Shown: positions 24,902 through 35,206, counted from the first letter of the stretch. The stretch: 64,000 bases of DNA from Quadrisphaera sp. DSM 44207 (GCF_900101335.1 NZ_FNKA01000002.1:124001-188000), one strand, 5' to 3'. Notes: generated by a model not told the origin, from the letters alone. Translations and numbers: made by a program.

Positions 24902-25630
24902 TCAGCGGCTGGTGACCTTGTCGATGTAGCGGTCCAGCGGGATCTTCCAGTACGGCTCCCACGGCCAACCGCACGGCTTGCGCTCGACCGCGACCTCGAT
25001 ATCACCGTTCGGTACCGCGAACTCGACATCGGTGAGGAAGATCTCGCGGTGTTCCTCCCGCGTGTCGAAGGTCGTGCCAGCACCGAAACCGTAGACCGCC
25101 GTGTAGGTCACGTCGGCGACCAGGTTTCCGCTGGTGCGGTAGAAGGGCTCGATGAGGATGCCCCGCGCTTTCTGACCGGGTGCCACCTCGAAGGTGTGGT
25201 TGGTGATGGTCGCTTCCTCCTCCCCTTGCGAGAACTCGGCGCTGCCCGCGACCGTGAGGCCGAAGAACTTCGTGAGCTCCGCGCCGCCGCCCAGGGAGCC
25301 ACCCACCGTCCACGACCTCGTCCGGGTGAACTGCCCTGCCTCCTCGTGGCCCGCCTCCTCTCCCTCCGCGGCGTCGCAGTTGTTCGTGACCGGCGTGGGC
25401 AGGGCCAGGTGGCGCGCGACATTCGTCTTGGGCGTCGTGGGGTCGTAGTCGCAGTTCTCGACGGTGATCCCTGTGTTGATGCCCTCTGTGTCGCCCTGGC
25501 AGACCTTGAAGACCTGCTCATCAGTGAGGTTGTCCAGGGCGCTCGCCATGGGCGCGAGTGCGACCATCGCGACGCCCAGGCTCGCGGTGGCGATGCCGCT
25601 CGCCGCGGCCCGTCGAACCAGCTTCCTCAT
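24902..25630 (-). CDS. Secreted paralogue 2, possible aerolysin-like beta-pore protein
   Basis: 242 residues with a Sec signal peptide (cleavage near residue 32 after ASA). The body is beta-rich. TRTRSWTVGGSLGGGAELT and HTFEVAPGQKARG resemble the alternating Ser/Thr/Gly strands and the VPPGKKA-like strand of ETX/MTX2 (aerolysin-type) pore-formers; this link is inference. Four Cys are shared with the upstream paralogue (CQGD, CDYDPTTP, NNC, KPCGW). ATG 25630 has AGAGGA upstream. It follows the paralogue by 53 bp in the same direction, so the two are probably one operon. Confidence 0.6.
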   Translation of the reverse strand: MRKLVRRAAASGIATASLGVAMVALAPMASALDNLTDEQVFKVCQGDTEGINTGITVENCDYDPTTPKTNVARHLALPTPVTNNCDAAEGEEAGHEEAGQFTRTRSWTVGGSLGGGAELTKFFGLTVAGSAEFSQGEEEATITNHTFEVAPGQKARGILIEPFYRTSGNLVADVTYTAVYGFGAGTTFDTREEHREIFLTDVEFAVPNGDIEVAVERKPCGWPWEPYWKIPLDRYIDKVTSR

Positions 25631-25683
25631 GGTGCTCGGTCCTCTCTGTTCGAAGTGTGCGGTAGCAACGGGATGAACGGTCC

Positions 25684-26421
25684 TCAACCAGCGCTGGTGG
25701 CGGTGCTGACCCATCTGTCCGGGCCGAGCACCTGGTAGTCCTCCCAGGCCCAGTCACACTCCTTCTTCTCCGCCGTGACGCCGATCGGAGCGGTCGACAC
25801 CGGGATCTCCACGTCCTCGAGCGGGATCTCCCGGTGGTGGACGCGCCGCACCGGGGTACCCGTCGCCGTGACCTCCTCGTAGGTCACGGCGGCCTCCAGG
25901 ACGCCGCTGGACCTGTCCATGGCCTCGACGAGGACTCCCCGCGCCTTCCACCCCGGCGCGACGTCGAAGGTGTGAGCAGCGATCGGAGCGGTGTTCCGCC
26001 TCTCCTGGTGCAGGGTGTCCTCGTTCACGGTGACGTCCCACAGCCCGGGGAACTGCGCGCCGCCCCCCAGGGCACCGCCGACCGTCCACGCCCGGGTCCG
26101 CGTGAACCGCCCCTCGACCTCCAGGCGACCTGTCGTCCCGGCAGGCGCGCCGCACATGTCGGTGCTCACCTCGGGCAGGGCGTACCAGCGCAGGCTGCTC
26201 TCGACGGGTGTGGTGGGCGTGTAGTCGCACCGGGCCACCACGTCGTCGGCGACGTGCCCGAGGTTCTCGCCCTGGCACATCCGGAAGAGGTCCTGCTCGG
26301 AGAGGACCTGGGGGTCCGTGATCTCCTGGGCGTTCGCCGCTGGGGCGAGTCCGAGGAGCGTCAGCCCCAACCCTGCCGCCGCGATACCGCCCGCGACGGC
26401 CCGACTCCTGCGGTTCTCCAT
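25684..26421 (-). CDS. Secreted paralogue 1, possible aerolysin-like beta-pore protein
   Basis: 245 residues with a Sec signal peptide ending ANA near residue 31. It shares with its neighbour LFRMCQG, CDYTPTTP, FTRTRAWTVGGALGGGAQF, HTFDVAPGWKARGVLVE and a C-terminal block HREIPLEDVEIPV with CDWAWEDY. ATG 26421 is chosen because GGGGAGGACCACC lies just upstream, better than the ATG 18 nt earlier. No known enzyme motif is present. The paired paralogues suggest a two-part extracellular complex, but this is not shown. Confidence 0.6.
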   Translation of the reverse strand: MENRRSRAVAGGIAAAGLGLTLLGLAPAANAQEITDPQVLSEQDLFRMCQGENLGHVADDVVARCDYTPTTPVESSLRWYALPEVSTDMCGAPAGTTGRLEVEGRFTRTRAWTVGGALGGGAQFPGLWDVTVNEDTLHQERRNTAPIAAHTFDVAPGWKARGVLVEAMDRSSGVLEAAVTYEEVTATGTPVRRVHHREIPLEDVEIPVSTAPIGVTAEKKECDWAWEDYQVLGPDRWVSTATSAG

Positions 26422-26529
26422 GGTGGTCCTCCCCGTCATGCGCTCCTCCTCCGTCGGCGAGCGAACATGACGAACGTAGGACCAGGACTTCTCAGGGGTC
26501 GTGCTGATCACCGTTGATTGGCCGATCTC

Positions 26530-26547
26530 CTAACGGGGCATCGTTAG
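26530..26547. promoter_or_regulatory. Short inverted repeat upstream of the secreted-paralogue operon
   Basis: CTAACG and CGTTAG flank a 6-bp spacer about 110 bp upstream of the first start codon, in an AT-richer region. It is a possible operator for the operon or for the lipase-maturation-factor-like gene that ends nearby. Confidence 0.35.
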
Positions 26548-26597
26548 TCGATCGCTTGATGAAGAGCCTGTGACCGGAGCCCGAGCACCGACGCCTC

Positions 26598-28043
26598 TCA
26601 CCGGGCCCGGCTCGGTGAGCTCTCCAGCGACATCGGGCGCACGAGGTCGTTCACGTGCCGGCGCGTCCACCACGCGCCGGTGGCTCGCCGCTCCGCGGGG
26701 GTGGTGTAGCGGTAGCGGTACACGCTCGCGCGCACCCACCGCGGCGGCGCCTGCGGCGGGAAGGGGGAGGAGCGCAGCAGCTTCAGCGTCGCGCGGTCGC
26801 CCTCGAGCAGCCTCACCAGCAGCGGGACCAGCCAGCGGTCGCCGTAGCCGGGGTTGATGGCCACGAACCACATCAGCCAGTCCAGGCGCAGGTGGTAGGG
26901 CGCGATCTGCGGCGGGCGGCGGTGGACGTCGCCGGGCTTGGCCTTGAACTCGTACTCGCGCCACACGGTCTCCGGGCCGGGCGCGGGATCGTCGGTGCCG
27001 GAGAGGACGACCTCGTGGCGCACGCGGGTGATCGAGCCGAACGCGCCGTAGGTGTTGACCAGGTGCAGCGGCTCGAAGCTGGCGTTCATCGCCTGCCGCT
27101 TGGACAGCAGGTTGCGCACCGGCCCCACGCTGAGGACGGCCACGAGCGCGGTCAGCGCGATGGTGAGCACCTGGTGCCACGCCGGCGACGACAGGTCGGT
27201 GGGCGGGTCGACCGGCACCACGGCGTCCAACCACCGCCCGTCGAGCACCGGGATCGCCAGCACCAGCGTCAGGGCGTTGAGCCAGGAAAAGTTCCCGCTG
27301 ACCACCAGGTAGCCCTGCGTGATGATCACCAGGAGGGCCGCGACGCTCGCGACCGGCTGCGGCAGCAGCAGCCCGAAGACGAGGACGAGCTGCATCGCGT
27401 GGTTGACGACCACCTCGACCTTGTGCAGCGGCTTCGGCAGGTGGTGGAAGTACCAGCTCAGCGGCCCGGGCATCGGCTGGGTCTCGTGGTGGTGCTCCAG
27501 GCACGTGAGGTCGCGCCAGCAGCGGTCACCGCGCATCTTGATCAGCCCGGCGCCGAACTCGAGGCGGAACAGCAGCCAGCGGAGCAGCCACAGCACGAGC
27601 ACCGGCGGCGCCACGTGCGCCGGCCCGAGGAAGATCGCGAGGAACCCGGCCTCGAGCAGCAGCGTCTCCCAGCCGAACCCGTACCAGGTCTGCCCGACGT
27701 TGACGATCGACAGGTACAGCGCCCACAGCGCGAACCAGACGAGCATCCAGCCCGCGAGCGGCAACCGGTCCGGAACGCCGACCAGCGTGAGCGCGGACAG
27801 CGCGATGCCGACCCAGCACACGCCGGCGAAGAGGCGGTCGGAGTAGCGCCACGAGAACAGGCTGGGGGAACGGCGGAACGGCACCCGGGCGAGGAAGCGG
27901 GGGATCGGCGTCAGTCCGCGCTCGCCCAGCAGCGGCCGGAACTGGGTGAGCGCCACCGTGAACGCGACGAGGTAGATCAGCGCGAGCGCCCGGGTGAAGA
28001 CCAGCCGGCTGTGCCAGTAGCCGGGGTCGGAGAGCCAGTCCAC
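26598..28043 (-). CDS. Lipase maturation factor-like membrane protein
   Basis: 481 residues, multi-pass in the N-terminal two thirds (about 8-10 hydrophobic segments) and soluble in the last third. GFGWETLLLEAGFLAIFLGP, LFRLEFGAGLIKMRGDRCW and the C-terminal FKAKPGDVHRRPPQIAPYHLRLDW match the LMF1/LMF2 family, which in animals helps lipases fold. The bacterial role is unknown. GTG start at 28043. Confidence 0.82.
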   Translation of the reverse strand: MDWLSDPGYWHSRLVFTRALALIYLVAFTVALTQFRPLLGERGLTPIPRFLARVPFRRSPSLFSWRYSDRLFAGVCWVGIALSALTLVGVPDRLPLAGWMLVWFALWALYLSIVNVGQTWYGFGWETLLLEAGFLAIFLGPAHVAPPVLVLWLLRWLLFRLEFGAGLIKMRGDRCWRDLTCLEHHHETQPMPGPLSWYFHHLPKPLHKVEVVVNHAMQLVLVFGLLLPQPVASVAALLVIITQGYLVVSGNFSWLNALTLVLAIPVLDGRWLDAVVPVDPPTDLSSPAWHQVLTIALTALVAVLSVGPVRNLLSKRQAMNASFEPLHLVNTYGAFGSITRVRHEVVLSGTDDPAPGPETVWREYEFKAKPGDVHRRPPQIAPYHLRLDWLMWFVAINPGYGDRWLVPLLVRLLEGDRATLKLLRSSPFPPQAPPRWVRASVYRYRYTTPAERRATGAWWTRRHVNDLVRPMSLESSPSRAR

Positions 28044-28150
28044 CGCCGCCTCCTGCTCGGAGCGTCCCGTCGACCCTGGCGTACCCCGGCGGGTGGACGA
28101 CGACGCACCCCGTGGGTCAGGCGCCGGCGTCCGCAGCGCTCATGCGCAGG

Positions 28151-28909
28151 TCACGACTCGCAGGCGACGCCGTCCCCGTCCCGGTCGAGCTTGCCGCTGT
28201 ACCCGGGGTCGCCGGCGTGAAGAGGGGCGGCCCCGGCCGCTCGGGCCTCGGAGCAGTTCGCGTACGACGTGCTGGAGCCGCTGTCCGCTGCCGCGCTCGA
28301 GGTGCCCGAGGACTCCGAGACCGGCGAGGACTGCGAGGAGGAGGACTGCGAGGAGGAGGACTTCGAGGAGCCTGAGGACTGCGAGGAGGACGACGCGCTC
28401 GAGGCCGTGCCGCTCGACGCCTTCGCCGCGGAGCCCTTGGCGGCCAGCGCGGCCTGCACGCTCGCCAGCTGCCCCTGCAGGTCCTCCACCTGGCGCTGCG
28501 CGTCGGCGAGCTGGCCCTCGGCGGACGCGCGGGCGGTCTGCGCGGACCGCTGCGCCGCCGCCGCGGCCTCGAGCGCCGTCTCGGCCTCGGCCTGCTCCGC
28601 TGCGGCGCTCCGCGACTGCGCCTCGGCGTCCTGGCGCGCCTCGACCGCGGTGCGCCTCTCCTCCTGCGCCCGGGCGAGGTCCGCCTCACCACCGGCGGAG
28701 CCGATCCCCGTGCCGGCCAGGAGCCCCAGGACGCCGGCGCCGGCGACGAGCACCCAGCGCCGCCGGCGGCGCTCGACCGGGCGGTCCTCACCGAGCGGCT
28801 CGGCGCCGAGAGGCAGGGCGCCGACAGGTGGAGCGCCGGTCGGCGCCGACGGCGCCGATGACAGGGAGAGCGTGCTCTCCCGGAGGTCGATGGGCCGGGT
28901 CTTCTCCAT
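28151..28909 (-). CDS. Membrane-anchored coiled-coil protein with Excalibur domain
   Basis: 252 residues. There is a single transmembrane segment at about 52-70 (WVLVAGAGVLGLLAGTGIG) after a cytoplasmic N-terminus, then an Ala/Glu/Arg-rich coiled coil (about 78-165) and a Ser-rich linker. The C-terminal Excalibur calcium-binding motif is YANCSEARAAGAAP...DRDGDGVACES. It should face the cell wall. ATG 28909 has GGGGGAGCG upstream. The Ser-rich linker is encoded by imperfect repeats around 28330-28390. Confidence 0.78.
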   Translation of the reverse strand: MEKTRPIDLRESTLSLSSAPSAPTGAPPVGALPLGAEPLGEDRPVERRRRRWVLVAGAGVLGLLAGTGIGSAGGEADLARAQEERRTAVEARQDAEAQSRSAAAEQAEAETALEAAAAAQRSAQTARASAEGQLADAQRQVEDLQGQLASVQAALAAKGSAAKASSGTASSASSSSQSSGSSKSSSSQSSSSQSSPVSESSGTSSAAADSGSSTSYANCSEARAAGAAPLHAGDPGYSGKLDRDGDGVACES

Positions 28910-29168
28910 GATCGCTCCCCCCGTGGACCTGGACGTGAGACCAGAGGAGCACGCGCCGAGACGGATCTGCGGGAGCGACACACCGGACAGCACGACGGCC
29001 GCCCGGTCAGCTGGCCGGGCGGCCGTCCACGCGAGGGCCGATCCGACAGTCGCCTCGCGGCGAGGGGCCGCTCGTGGCGGCGGGGGTGAGGCCCGGGGAC
29101 GTGCACCGGACCGGCCACGTCCTGCAAGGCTCCACAGCCCTCGGGCGTTCCCGGGCGCAGGGCGGCCG
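28910..29168. other. Gene-free stretch upstream of the Excalibur gene
   Basis: No gene supported. It probably carries the Excalibur promoter on the minus strand. No hairpin or RNA motif was recognised. Confidence 0.35.
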
Positions 29169-29462
<294 letters not shown>

Positions 29463-29665
29463 GCGACTCCCCGAGGTCCCACGTCGACGGCCAGGTCGCC
29501 CTCCTCAGCACGCGCAGCCCGCTCGTCGACGGCGGCCGGACGGCGCGCCGGGCCCGACCCGCGTGCCGCGGCGGCGCCGTGCTGGAGGGGACCCTGCGGC
29601 TCCGCTGACGGCTCGGCGGACCATGGAGCGAGCACCGACCGCTGCGAGGAGGATGCGAGGAGGAC

Positions 29666-30157
29666 ATGACCCAGCGCAAGCCGCCCCAGGTGCCGTTCGA
29701 GACCTGGGTCGACCGGCAGATCCGCGTCGCCCAGGAGCGCGGCGAGTTCGACAACCTCTCCCTCGCCGGCAAGCCGCTGCCCAAGGGCCGGCCCTCGACG
29801 ACCGACGAGTGGACCGTGGAGTGGGCCAAGCGCGAGGGCGCCGACCTGACCGCGATGCTGCCGCTGAGCCTGGCGCTGGCGAAGGAGCGGGAAGAGCTGA
29901 CGGCGTCCCTGCCGCGACAGGGCTCCGAGGCGCAGGTGCGGGCGCTGGTGCAGGACTTCAACGCCCGGCTCGACCAGGCCTACCGTCGCCCGCCGGACGG
30001 CCCGCCGCTGGCGCTGGCGCCGATCGGCCTGGACGCCGCGCTGCGGCGGTGGCGCGAGGCGCACCCCCGGCCCGCGCCGAGCGCGGAGCCGGAGCCGCCG
30101 GTCGCTCGCAGGCGGTGGTGGCACTGGGAGCGCCGGATCCGGCGGGCGGGCCGGTAG
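29666..30157 (+). CDS. DUF1992 (DnaJ-homologue subfamily C member 28 domain) protein
   Basis: 163 residues. The conserved DUF1992 block is the N-terminal 70 residues: WVDRQIRVAQERGEFDNLSL with AGKPLPKGRP. The family has no proven function. The remainder is Arg/Pro rich and ends RRWWHWERRIRRAGR. ATG 29666 has the strong purine stretch GCGAGGAGG upstream. It is convergent with selO, separated by 10 bp. Confidence 0.83.
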   Translation: MTQRKPPQVPFETWVDRQIRVAQERGEFDNLSLAGKPLPKGRPSTTDEWTVEWAKREGADLTAMLPLSLALAKEREELTASLPRQGSEAQVRALVQDFNARLDQAYRRPPDGPPLALAPIGLDAALRRWREAHPRPAPSAEPEPPVARRRWWHWERRIRRAGR

Positions 30158-30167
30158 CGGCGAGGCC

Positions 30168-31631
30168 TCAGGTGCCGCAGAAGGTCCGGTAGGCGCCGAA
30201 GTCCTCCGGGGCGGGCGCGGCGTAGCGCTCGAGGCCGGGGCGTTCGTCGTAGGGCGCGCTCACGGCCTCCAGCAGCTGACCGAGCGGCCCGAGGTCGCCG
30301 TCGGCGGCGGCCGCCAGGGCCTCCTCGACGAGGTGGTTGCGCGGGATGTAGACGGGGTTGACCCGGTCCATCGCGTCGGCGTCCGGGCCCAGGGCGCGCC
30401 AGCGCTGCGCCCAGGCGTCGAAGCCCTCGCGGTCGAGGAACAGGTCGCGCGCGGGCGCGGCGTCGCCGCGGGCGGCGGCGCCCAGGGAGCGGAAGAAGGA
30501 CGTGAAGTCCACGCGGCCCTCCTGCAGCAGGCGGAGCAGGTCCTCGGCCAGCGCCGCGGTGACCGCGTCGTCCAGGCCCTCGGGCAGGCCGAGCTTGGCC
30601 CGCATCCCGCGCGACCACGCCGCGGCGTACTGCGGGCGGAACCCTTCCAGCGCCTCCACCGCGATCGCGATCGCCTGCTCCTGGTCGTCGGAGAACAGGG
30701 GCAGGAGCGCCTCGGCGAGGCGGGCGAGGTTCCACTCCACCACCACCGGCTGGTTGCCGTAGGCGTAGCGCCCGATCGTGTCGATGGAGCTGTAGACGGT
30801 GGTCGGGTCGAAGGCGTCGAGGAAGGCGCACGGCCCGTAGTCGATGGTCTCGCCGGAGATCGTCGTGTTGTCGGTGTTCATCACCCCGTGGACGAACCCG
30901 ACGAGCATCCACCGGGCCACCAGGGAGGCCTGGGCGGCGACCACGGCCTCGAGCAGCGCCACGTGCGGGCGCTCGGCCCGCGCGGCGCCGGGGGAGTGGC
31001 GGGCGATCGCGTGGTCGGCGAGGCGGCGCAGCAGCTCGACGTCGCCGGTGGCGCGGGCGTACTGGACGCTGCCCACGCGCAGGTGGCTGCTCGCGACCCG
31101 GGCGAGCACGGCGCCCGGCAGCAGGGTCTCGCGGCGCACCGGGCGCCCGGTGGCCACCACGGCCAGGGAGCGGGTGGTGGGGATGCCCAGGGCGTGCATC
31201 GCCTCGCTGACGACGTGCTCGCGCAGCATCGGCCCGACCGCGGCCAGGCCGTCCCCGCCGCGCGCGAACGGCGTGCGCCCGGAGCCCTTCAGGTGCAGGT
31301 CGCGCAGGCGGCCCTCGGCGTCGACGACCTCCCCGAGCAGCAGCGCCCGCCCGTCGCCCAGGCGCGGGACGAAGTTGCCGAACTGGTGCCCGGCGTACGC
31401 CTGCGCCACCGGGGTGGCGCCGTCCGGAACCCGGTCGCCGACCAGGAAGCGCACCCCGTCGGGGCCCCGCAGCCAGGCCGGGTCGAGGCCGAGCTGCGCG
31501 GCCAGCGGCTCGTTCAGGACGAGCAGCCGCGGGTCCGGAGCCTCCTCGGCCTGCCAGGGCATCGCCATCTCCGGCAGCTCGCGGGCGAAGCGGTCCTGCA
31601 GGGCGATGGTCGACGGCGGTGCGACGCTCAC
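30168..31631 (-). CDS. selO: SelO/YdiU family protein AMPylase
   Basis: 487 residues, normal for SelO pseudokinases, which transfer AMP to Ser/Thr/Tyr of target proteins. Motifs include [37 protein letters not shown] and [20 protein letters not shown] (metal-binding Asn/Asp). The C-terminus is YRTFCGT, with Cys at the place of the Sec/Cys found in many SelO proteins. GTG 31631 starts the conserved region; it diverges from the next gene. Confidence 0.88.
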   Translation of the reverse strand: MSVAPPSTIALQDRFARELPEMAMPWQAEEAPDPRLLVLNEPLAAQLGLDPAWLRGPDGVRFLVGDRVPDGATPVAQAYAGHQFGNFVPRLGDGRALLLGEVVDAEGRLRDLHLKGSGRTPFARGGDGLAAVGPMLREHVVSEAMHALGIPTTRSLAVVATGRPVRRETLLPGAVLARVASSHLRVGSVQYARATGDVELLRRLADHAIARHSPGAARAERPHVALLEAVVAAQASLVARWMLVGFVHGVMNTDNTTISGETIDYGPCAFLDAFDPTTVYSSIDTIGRYAYGNQPVVVEWNLARLAEALLPLFSDDQEQAIAIAVEALEGFRPQYAAAWSRGMRAKLGLPEGLDDAVTAALAEDLLRLLQEGRVDFTSFFRSLGAAARGDAAPARDLFLDREGFDAWAQRWRALGPDADAMDRVNPVYIPRNHLVEEALAAAADGDLGPLGQLLEAVSAPYDERPGLERYAAPAPEDFGAYRTFCGT

Positions 31632-31683
31632 CCTGACGAGGGTACGTCGCCTGCCGGAACCGGCCACCGGCATGCTGGGGGCC

Positions 31684-32049
31684 ATGACCCACGCCGAGGC
31701 GGGCCCCGCGCTCCGCAACGCCCTGGTGCGGCACGTCGCGCGGGCGGCCGCCGCGGACGACGAGCGGGAGCGGGCCCGCCACCTCGACGTCGCCACGGGC
31801 CTGCGCGAGGCGCTGACCGTCCTCCTCGACGCCGCGGACACCACCGTCACCCCGGGCATCGCCGGCCGGGCCGCGCTGCCGCCGGACGCCGAGGTGCGGG
31901 CCCGGGAGTGGCTGCAGGAGGACGCCGACCACCTCCTGGGCACCCCGGCGCTGGTCGCGGCCGCGGAGGAGGCGGCGCGCGGCGGCTCCGGCGTCCACGA
32001 GACCGACCTGCCCCGCACCAGCGACGGCCGGGACGTGCACGACCTGTAG
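31684..32049 (+). CDS. Hypothetical helical protein
   Basis: 121 residues, mostly alpha-helical and acidic, without membrane segment or recognised domain. ATG 31684 is preceded by GCTGGGGGCC (weak ribosome-binding site). Codon use matches the neighbouring genes. It is divergent from selO, 52 bp away, and 84 bp before the alcohol dehydrogenase gene. Confidence 0.58.
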   Translation: MTHAEAGPALRNALVRHVARAAAADDERERARHLDVATGLREALTVLLDAADTTVTPGIAGRAALPPDAEVRAREWLQEDADHLLGTPALVAAAEEAARGGSGVHETDLPRTSDGRDVHDL

Positions 32050-32133
32050 CCCGGTGCGCACTCCTCGACCTGCGCCGCGCGCGGGCCTCGGGAAGCATGG
32101 GGGGACACCCCCACCCCTCCCGGAGGTCCCCTC

Positions 32134-33180
32134 GTGCTGACCGTCTCCGCCCGCTCCACCGCCAGCGCCGGCGCGCCCTTCGAGGCGACGACCATCGAGC
32201 GCCGCGACCTGGGGCCGCACGACGTGCTCATCGACATCGCCTACGCCGGCATCTGCCACTCCGACATCCACACCGCCCGCGGGGAGTGGGGCGAGACCCT
32301 CTTCCCGCTCGTGCCCGGCCACGAGATCGCCGGCACCGTCTCCGCCGTCGGCTCGGAGGTGACGACGTTCGCGGTCGGCGACCGCGCCGGCGTCGGGTGC
32401 ATGGTCGACTCCTGCCGCGAGTGCGAGCACTGCCGCGCCGGCGAGGAGCAGTACTGCCTCGAGGGCAACACCGGCACCTACAACGCCATCGGCGAGGACG
32501 GGCGGCCCACCGACGGCGGCTACAGCGAGAAGATCGTCGTCGACGAGGCGTTCGTGCTGCGCATCCCCGAGGGCATCTCCCTCGACGTCGCGGCGCCGCT
32601 GCTGTGCGCCGGCATCACCCTGTACTCCCCGCTGCGCCACTGGGACGCCGGGCCGGGCAAGCAGGTCGCGATCGTCGGCCTCGGCGGCCTGGGCCACATG
32701 GGCGTCAAGCTCGCGCACGCGATGGGCGCGGAGGTCAGCGTGCTCAGCCAGTCGCTGAAGAAGCAGGAGGACGGCCTGCGCCTGGGCGCAGACCACTACT
32801 ACGCCACCGGAGACGAGGGCACCGTCGAGCAGCTGGAGCGCCGCTTCGACCTCATCATCTCCACCATCTCCGCGACCGTGGACATGACCGCGTACCTGAA
32901 CATGCTCAAGCTGGACGGGACCCTGGTCACCGTGGGCGCGCCCCCGGAGCCGATGACGGTGCCGGCCTTCGCCCTCATCCCCGGACGCCGGCGCCTGGCC
33001 GGCTCGATGATCGGCGGCATCCGCGAGACCCAGGAGATGCTCGACTTCTGCGCCGAGCACGGCCTGGGCGCCGAGGTCGAGGTGATCAGCGCCGACCAGA
33101 TCGACGAGGCCTACGACCGCGTCGTCGCCAGCGACGTGCGCTACCGCTTCGTCATCGACGCCGCGACGATCGCCGGCTGA
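32134..33180 (+). CDS. Zinc-dependent alcohol dehydrogenase (cinnamyl-alcohol type)
   Basis: 348 residues of the medium-chain dehydrogenase family. The catalytic zinc site is C-H-S-D ([16 protein letters not shown]) with the GHE motif (VPGHEIAG). The structural zinc site is [15 protein letters not shown], and the cofactor motif is [12 protein letters not shown]. The pattern fits NADP-dependent aldehyde reductases of the YahK/AdhC group. GTG start preceded by GGAGGTCCCCTC. It ends at a strong hairpin shared with the convergent DUF3616 gene. Confidence 0.88.
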   Translation: MLTVSARSTASAGAPFEATTIERRDLGPHDVLIDIAYAGICHSDIHTARGEWGETLFPLVPGHEIAGTVSAVGSEVTTFAVGDRAGVGCMVDSCRECEHCRAGEEQYCLEGNTGTYNAIGEDGRPTDGGYSEKIVVDEAFVLRIPEGISLDVAAPLLCAGITLYSPLRHWDAGPGKQVAIVGLGGLGHMGVKLAHAMGAEVSVLSQSLKKQEDGLRLGADHYYATGDEGTVEQLERRFDLIISTISATVDMTAYLNMLKLDGTLVTVGAPPEPMTVPAFALIPGRRRLAGSMIGGIRETQEMLDFCAEHGLGAEVEVISADQIDEAYDRVVASDVRYRFVIDAATIAG

Positions 33181-33186
33181 CGCGCT

Positions 33187-33233
33187 GGGGCCGGCGTGCT
33201 CGGGGGCTGGTGGGCCCCGAGCACGCCGGCCCC
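33187..33233. terminator. 19-bp stem bidirectional terminator
   Basis: Perfect arms 33187-33205 and 33215-33233 with a 9-nt loop lie between the stops of the convergent ADH and DUF3616 genes. Confidence 0.82.
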
Positions 33234-33246
33234 GGGCGGGCCTGCG

Positions 33247-34365
33247 TCAGCGGCGCAGGGGCAGGACGTCGGCCACGACCGCGCCGTCGTCCCCGAGCCG
33301 CTGCGGCGCCGGGCTGTCGTAGACGACGAGCAGCCGCTCGCCGCCCCCGTCGTCAGTGCCGCCCGGGCCCTCGAGGACGTCGATGCCCTCGGCGTGGTCG
33401 ACGCCCGGCCCGTACGGCAGGTCGAGCTCGGGGGTCAGGTCGTCCCCGCGCAGCACCGCGGGCGCCTCCACGGTGCACGCGCCGTGCCAGCGGTGCACGC
33501 GCACCGGCCCGTCGAGGTCCATGGTCGGCCCGGCGAGCACCAGCAGGTCCTCCCCGTGCGGGCACAGGTCGCGCACCCCGAGCCCGCCGAGGTCGAGCAG
33601 GTGCTTGCGGTACGGGCGCCCGTCCTCCAGGTCGCGCAGCCGCAGCCGGCCCGGCGCGCCCGGGTCGACGTACGGCGCCAGCTCGACCACGAACGCCCAG
33701 CCGCGCAGCACCGGCCCGCGCAGGCCCAGGTAGACGCGCTCCCCGGCGACGGCGATGCCCTCGACGTCGAGCCCGTTGTCCTTGCTGGGGATCGCCACGA
33801 ACGGCCCGAGGTGCTCGTCGTCGGCGAGGACGTCGCGCAGGGTGCGGTCGCCGGGGCCGCCGAGGACGGCCGCGGTCAGCCGCTGCGCCCCGCTGCCCGT
33901 GGCCCGCACCGGGGCGGGCAGCCCGTGCTCGTCGTCCTGCACCGGCAGGCGCAGCAGCACGTGGCGGTTGACCTCGTCGACCACGCCGGCGAGGCGCCTG
34001 AAGGCCTTGGCCCCGTCGTGCTCGGCCTTCACGCGCTTGCGCTTGAGGCTGTGGGAGCCGACGGCCCACAGGAAGGGCCCGGAGCGGGCCAGGCCCTCGA
34101 CGTCCGCCTCCTCGGAGGCGGGGCCGGGCAGGTCGACGAGGTCGGCCAGGTGGTAGGTGACCTGCTCGCCGTACCCGGACCCGTCCTCGGAGACGACGAG
34201 GCGCTCGAGGGTGGCGGTCTCGTCGCCGGCGACCCACAGGGCGCGCCCGTCGAGGCGGACGGCCGAGAGGTTCACGTGCGTCTGCGCCTCCCGGGAGGCG
34301 GCGGTGAAGCGCAGCCGCACCGTGCCGGACGGGCCTGGCGCTGCGCTGCTGACCCGCTCCGGCAC
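33247..34365 (-). CDS. DUF3616 domain protein
   Basis: 372 residues. It looks like a beta-propeller-type protein with repeating patterns (LSAVRLDGRALWVAGDET, EGLARSGPFLWAVGSHSLKR, IPSKDNGLDVEGIAVAG) and matches DUF3616, function unknown. No signal peptide is seen. GTG 34365 begins a short leader; the open frame continues upstream without homology. Confidence 0.75.
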   Translation of the reverse strand: MPERVSSAAPGPSGTVRLRFTAASREAQTHVNLSAVRLDGRALWVAGDETATLERLVVSEDGSGYGEQVTYHLADLVDLPGPASEEADVEGLARSGPFLWAVGSHSLKRKRVKAEHDGAKAFRRLAGVVDEVNRHVLLRLPVQDDEHGLPAPVRATGSGAQRLTAAVLGGPGDRTLRDVLADDEHLGPFVAIPSKDNGLDVEGIAVAGERVYLGLRGPVLRGWAFVVELAPYVDPGAPGRLRLRDLEDGRPYRKHLLDLGGLGVRDLCPHGEDLLVLAGPTMDLDGPVRVHRWHGACTVEAPAVLRGDDLTPELDLPYGPGVDHAEGIDVLEGPGGTDDGGGERLLVVYDSPAPQRLGDDGAVVADVLPLRR

Positions 34366-34579
34366 GCTGCCACGGTACTGCGCTCGGCGCTCGCTGCGAC
34401 ACCAGCGACGGCGCACGTGACCACGACGGCCGCTGTCATCGTCGCCGCGAGGTCTCGGAGGGTCGTCGTGGACGTGGCAGACCAGCCGACGCCGACCACG
34501 CTCGCAGGTCCGGGTCGCTGAGGTGGCCTCGGGGCGCTCCGGCGGAGGAACCGGCGCCCGCGCGGTGTTGCACTCCGTG

Positions 34580-35206
34580 ATGACTCTTCGCCTCGTCCTC
34601 CTCGGGGACTCCATCGCCTCCGGCACCGGGGCCGCGCGCGCCGCCGACGCGCTCGCTCCCCGCCTCGCCGCCGCCCTCTGCGCCACCGGCACGCCCACCG
34701 AGTCGGCCTGCGTCGCCGTGCCCGGCGCCCGCAGCGCCGACCTCGCCGTCCAGGTCGAGCGCGCCGCGCCCTGGCGCCCGGACGTCGCCGTGGTCGTCGT
34801 CGGCGCGAACGACCTCACCCGGCAGGTGCCGCCCGCGCAGGCCGCCGCAGACCTGGGCCGCGCCGTCCGGGGCCTGCGGGCCCTCGGCGCGCAGGTGGTC
34901 GTCGTCCCGGCACCGGACCTCAGCGTCCTCGCGCACGTGCCGCCCGCGGCCCGCGGCCTGGTGCGGGCCGCCAGCGCGCTGCTGCGCGGTGCGCAGGCGC
35001 GCGCCGTCCTCGCCGAGGGCGGCCGGGTCGCCGACCTGGGCGGGCGCACGACGGCGGCGTTCGCGAGCGACCCGTCGCTGTTCTCCGCCGACCGCTTCCA
35101 CCCCTCCAGCGCCGGCTACGCGGTGATCGCCGAGGCGCTCCTGCCGGCCGTGCGCGCTGCCGCCGGCGCGGCGACGGCCGACGCGGACGGCACCCGCAGC
35201 GCCTGA
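34580..35206 (+). CDS. SGNH/GDSL hydrolase
   Basis: 208 residues. Block I is LLGDSIASGTGAA with the nucleophile Ser, block III is VVVGANDLTRQV with the oxyanion Asn, and block V is DRFHPSSAGY with the catalytic Asp/His. No signal peptide is evident, so it is likely an intracellular esterase or lipase of unknown substrate. ATG 34580 is preferred to the upstream start at 34523 because the fold begins there. Confidence 0.85.
   Translation: MTLRLVLLGDSIASGTGAARAADALAPRLAAALCATGTPTESACVAVPGARSADLAVQVERAAPWRPDVAVVVVGANDLTRQVPPAQAAADLGRAVRGLRALGAQVVVVPAPDLSVLAHVPPAARGLVRAASALLRGAQARAVLAEGGRVADLGGRTTAAFASDPSLFSADRFHPSSAGYAVIAEALLPAVRAAAGAATADADGTRSA

Noticed and set aside
29980-33060. A 1026-codon minus-strand frame
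   Set aside because: Shadow of SelO (other frame) and of the antisense of the alcohol dehydrogenase; no motif of its own.
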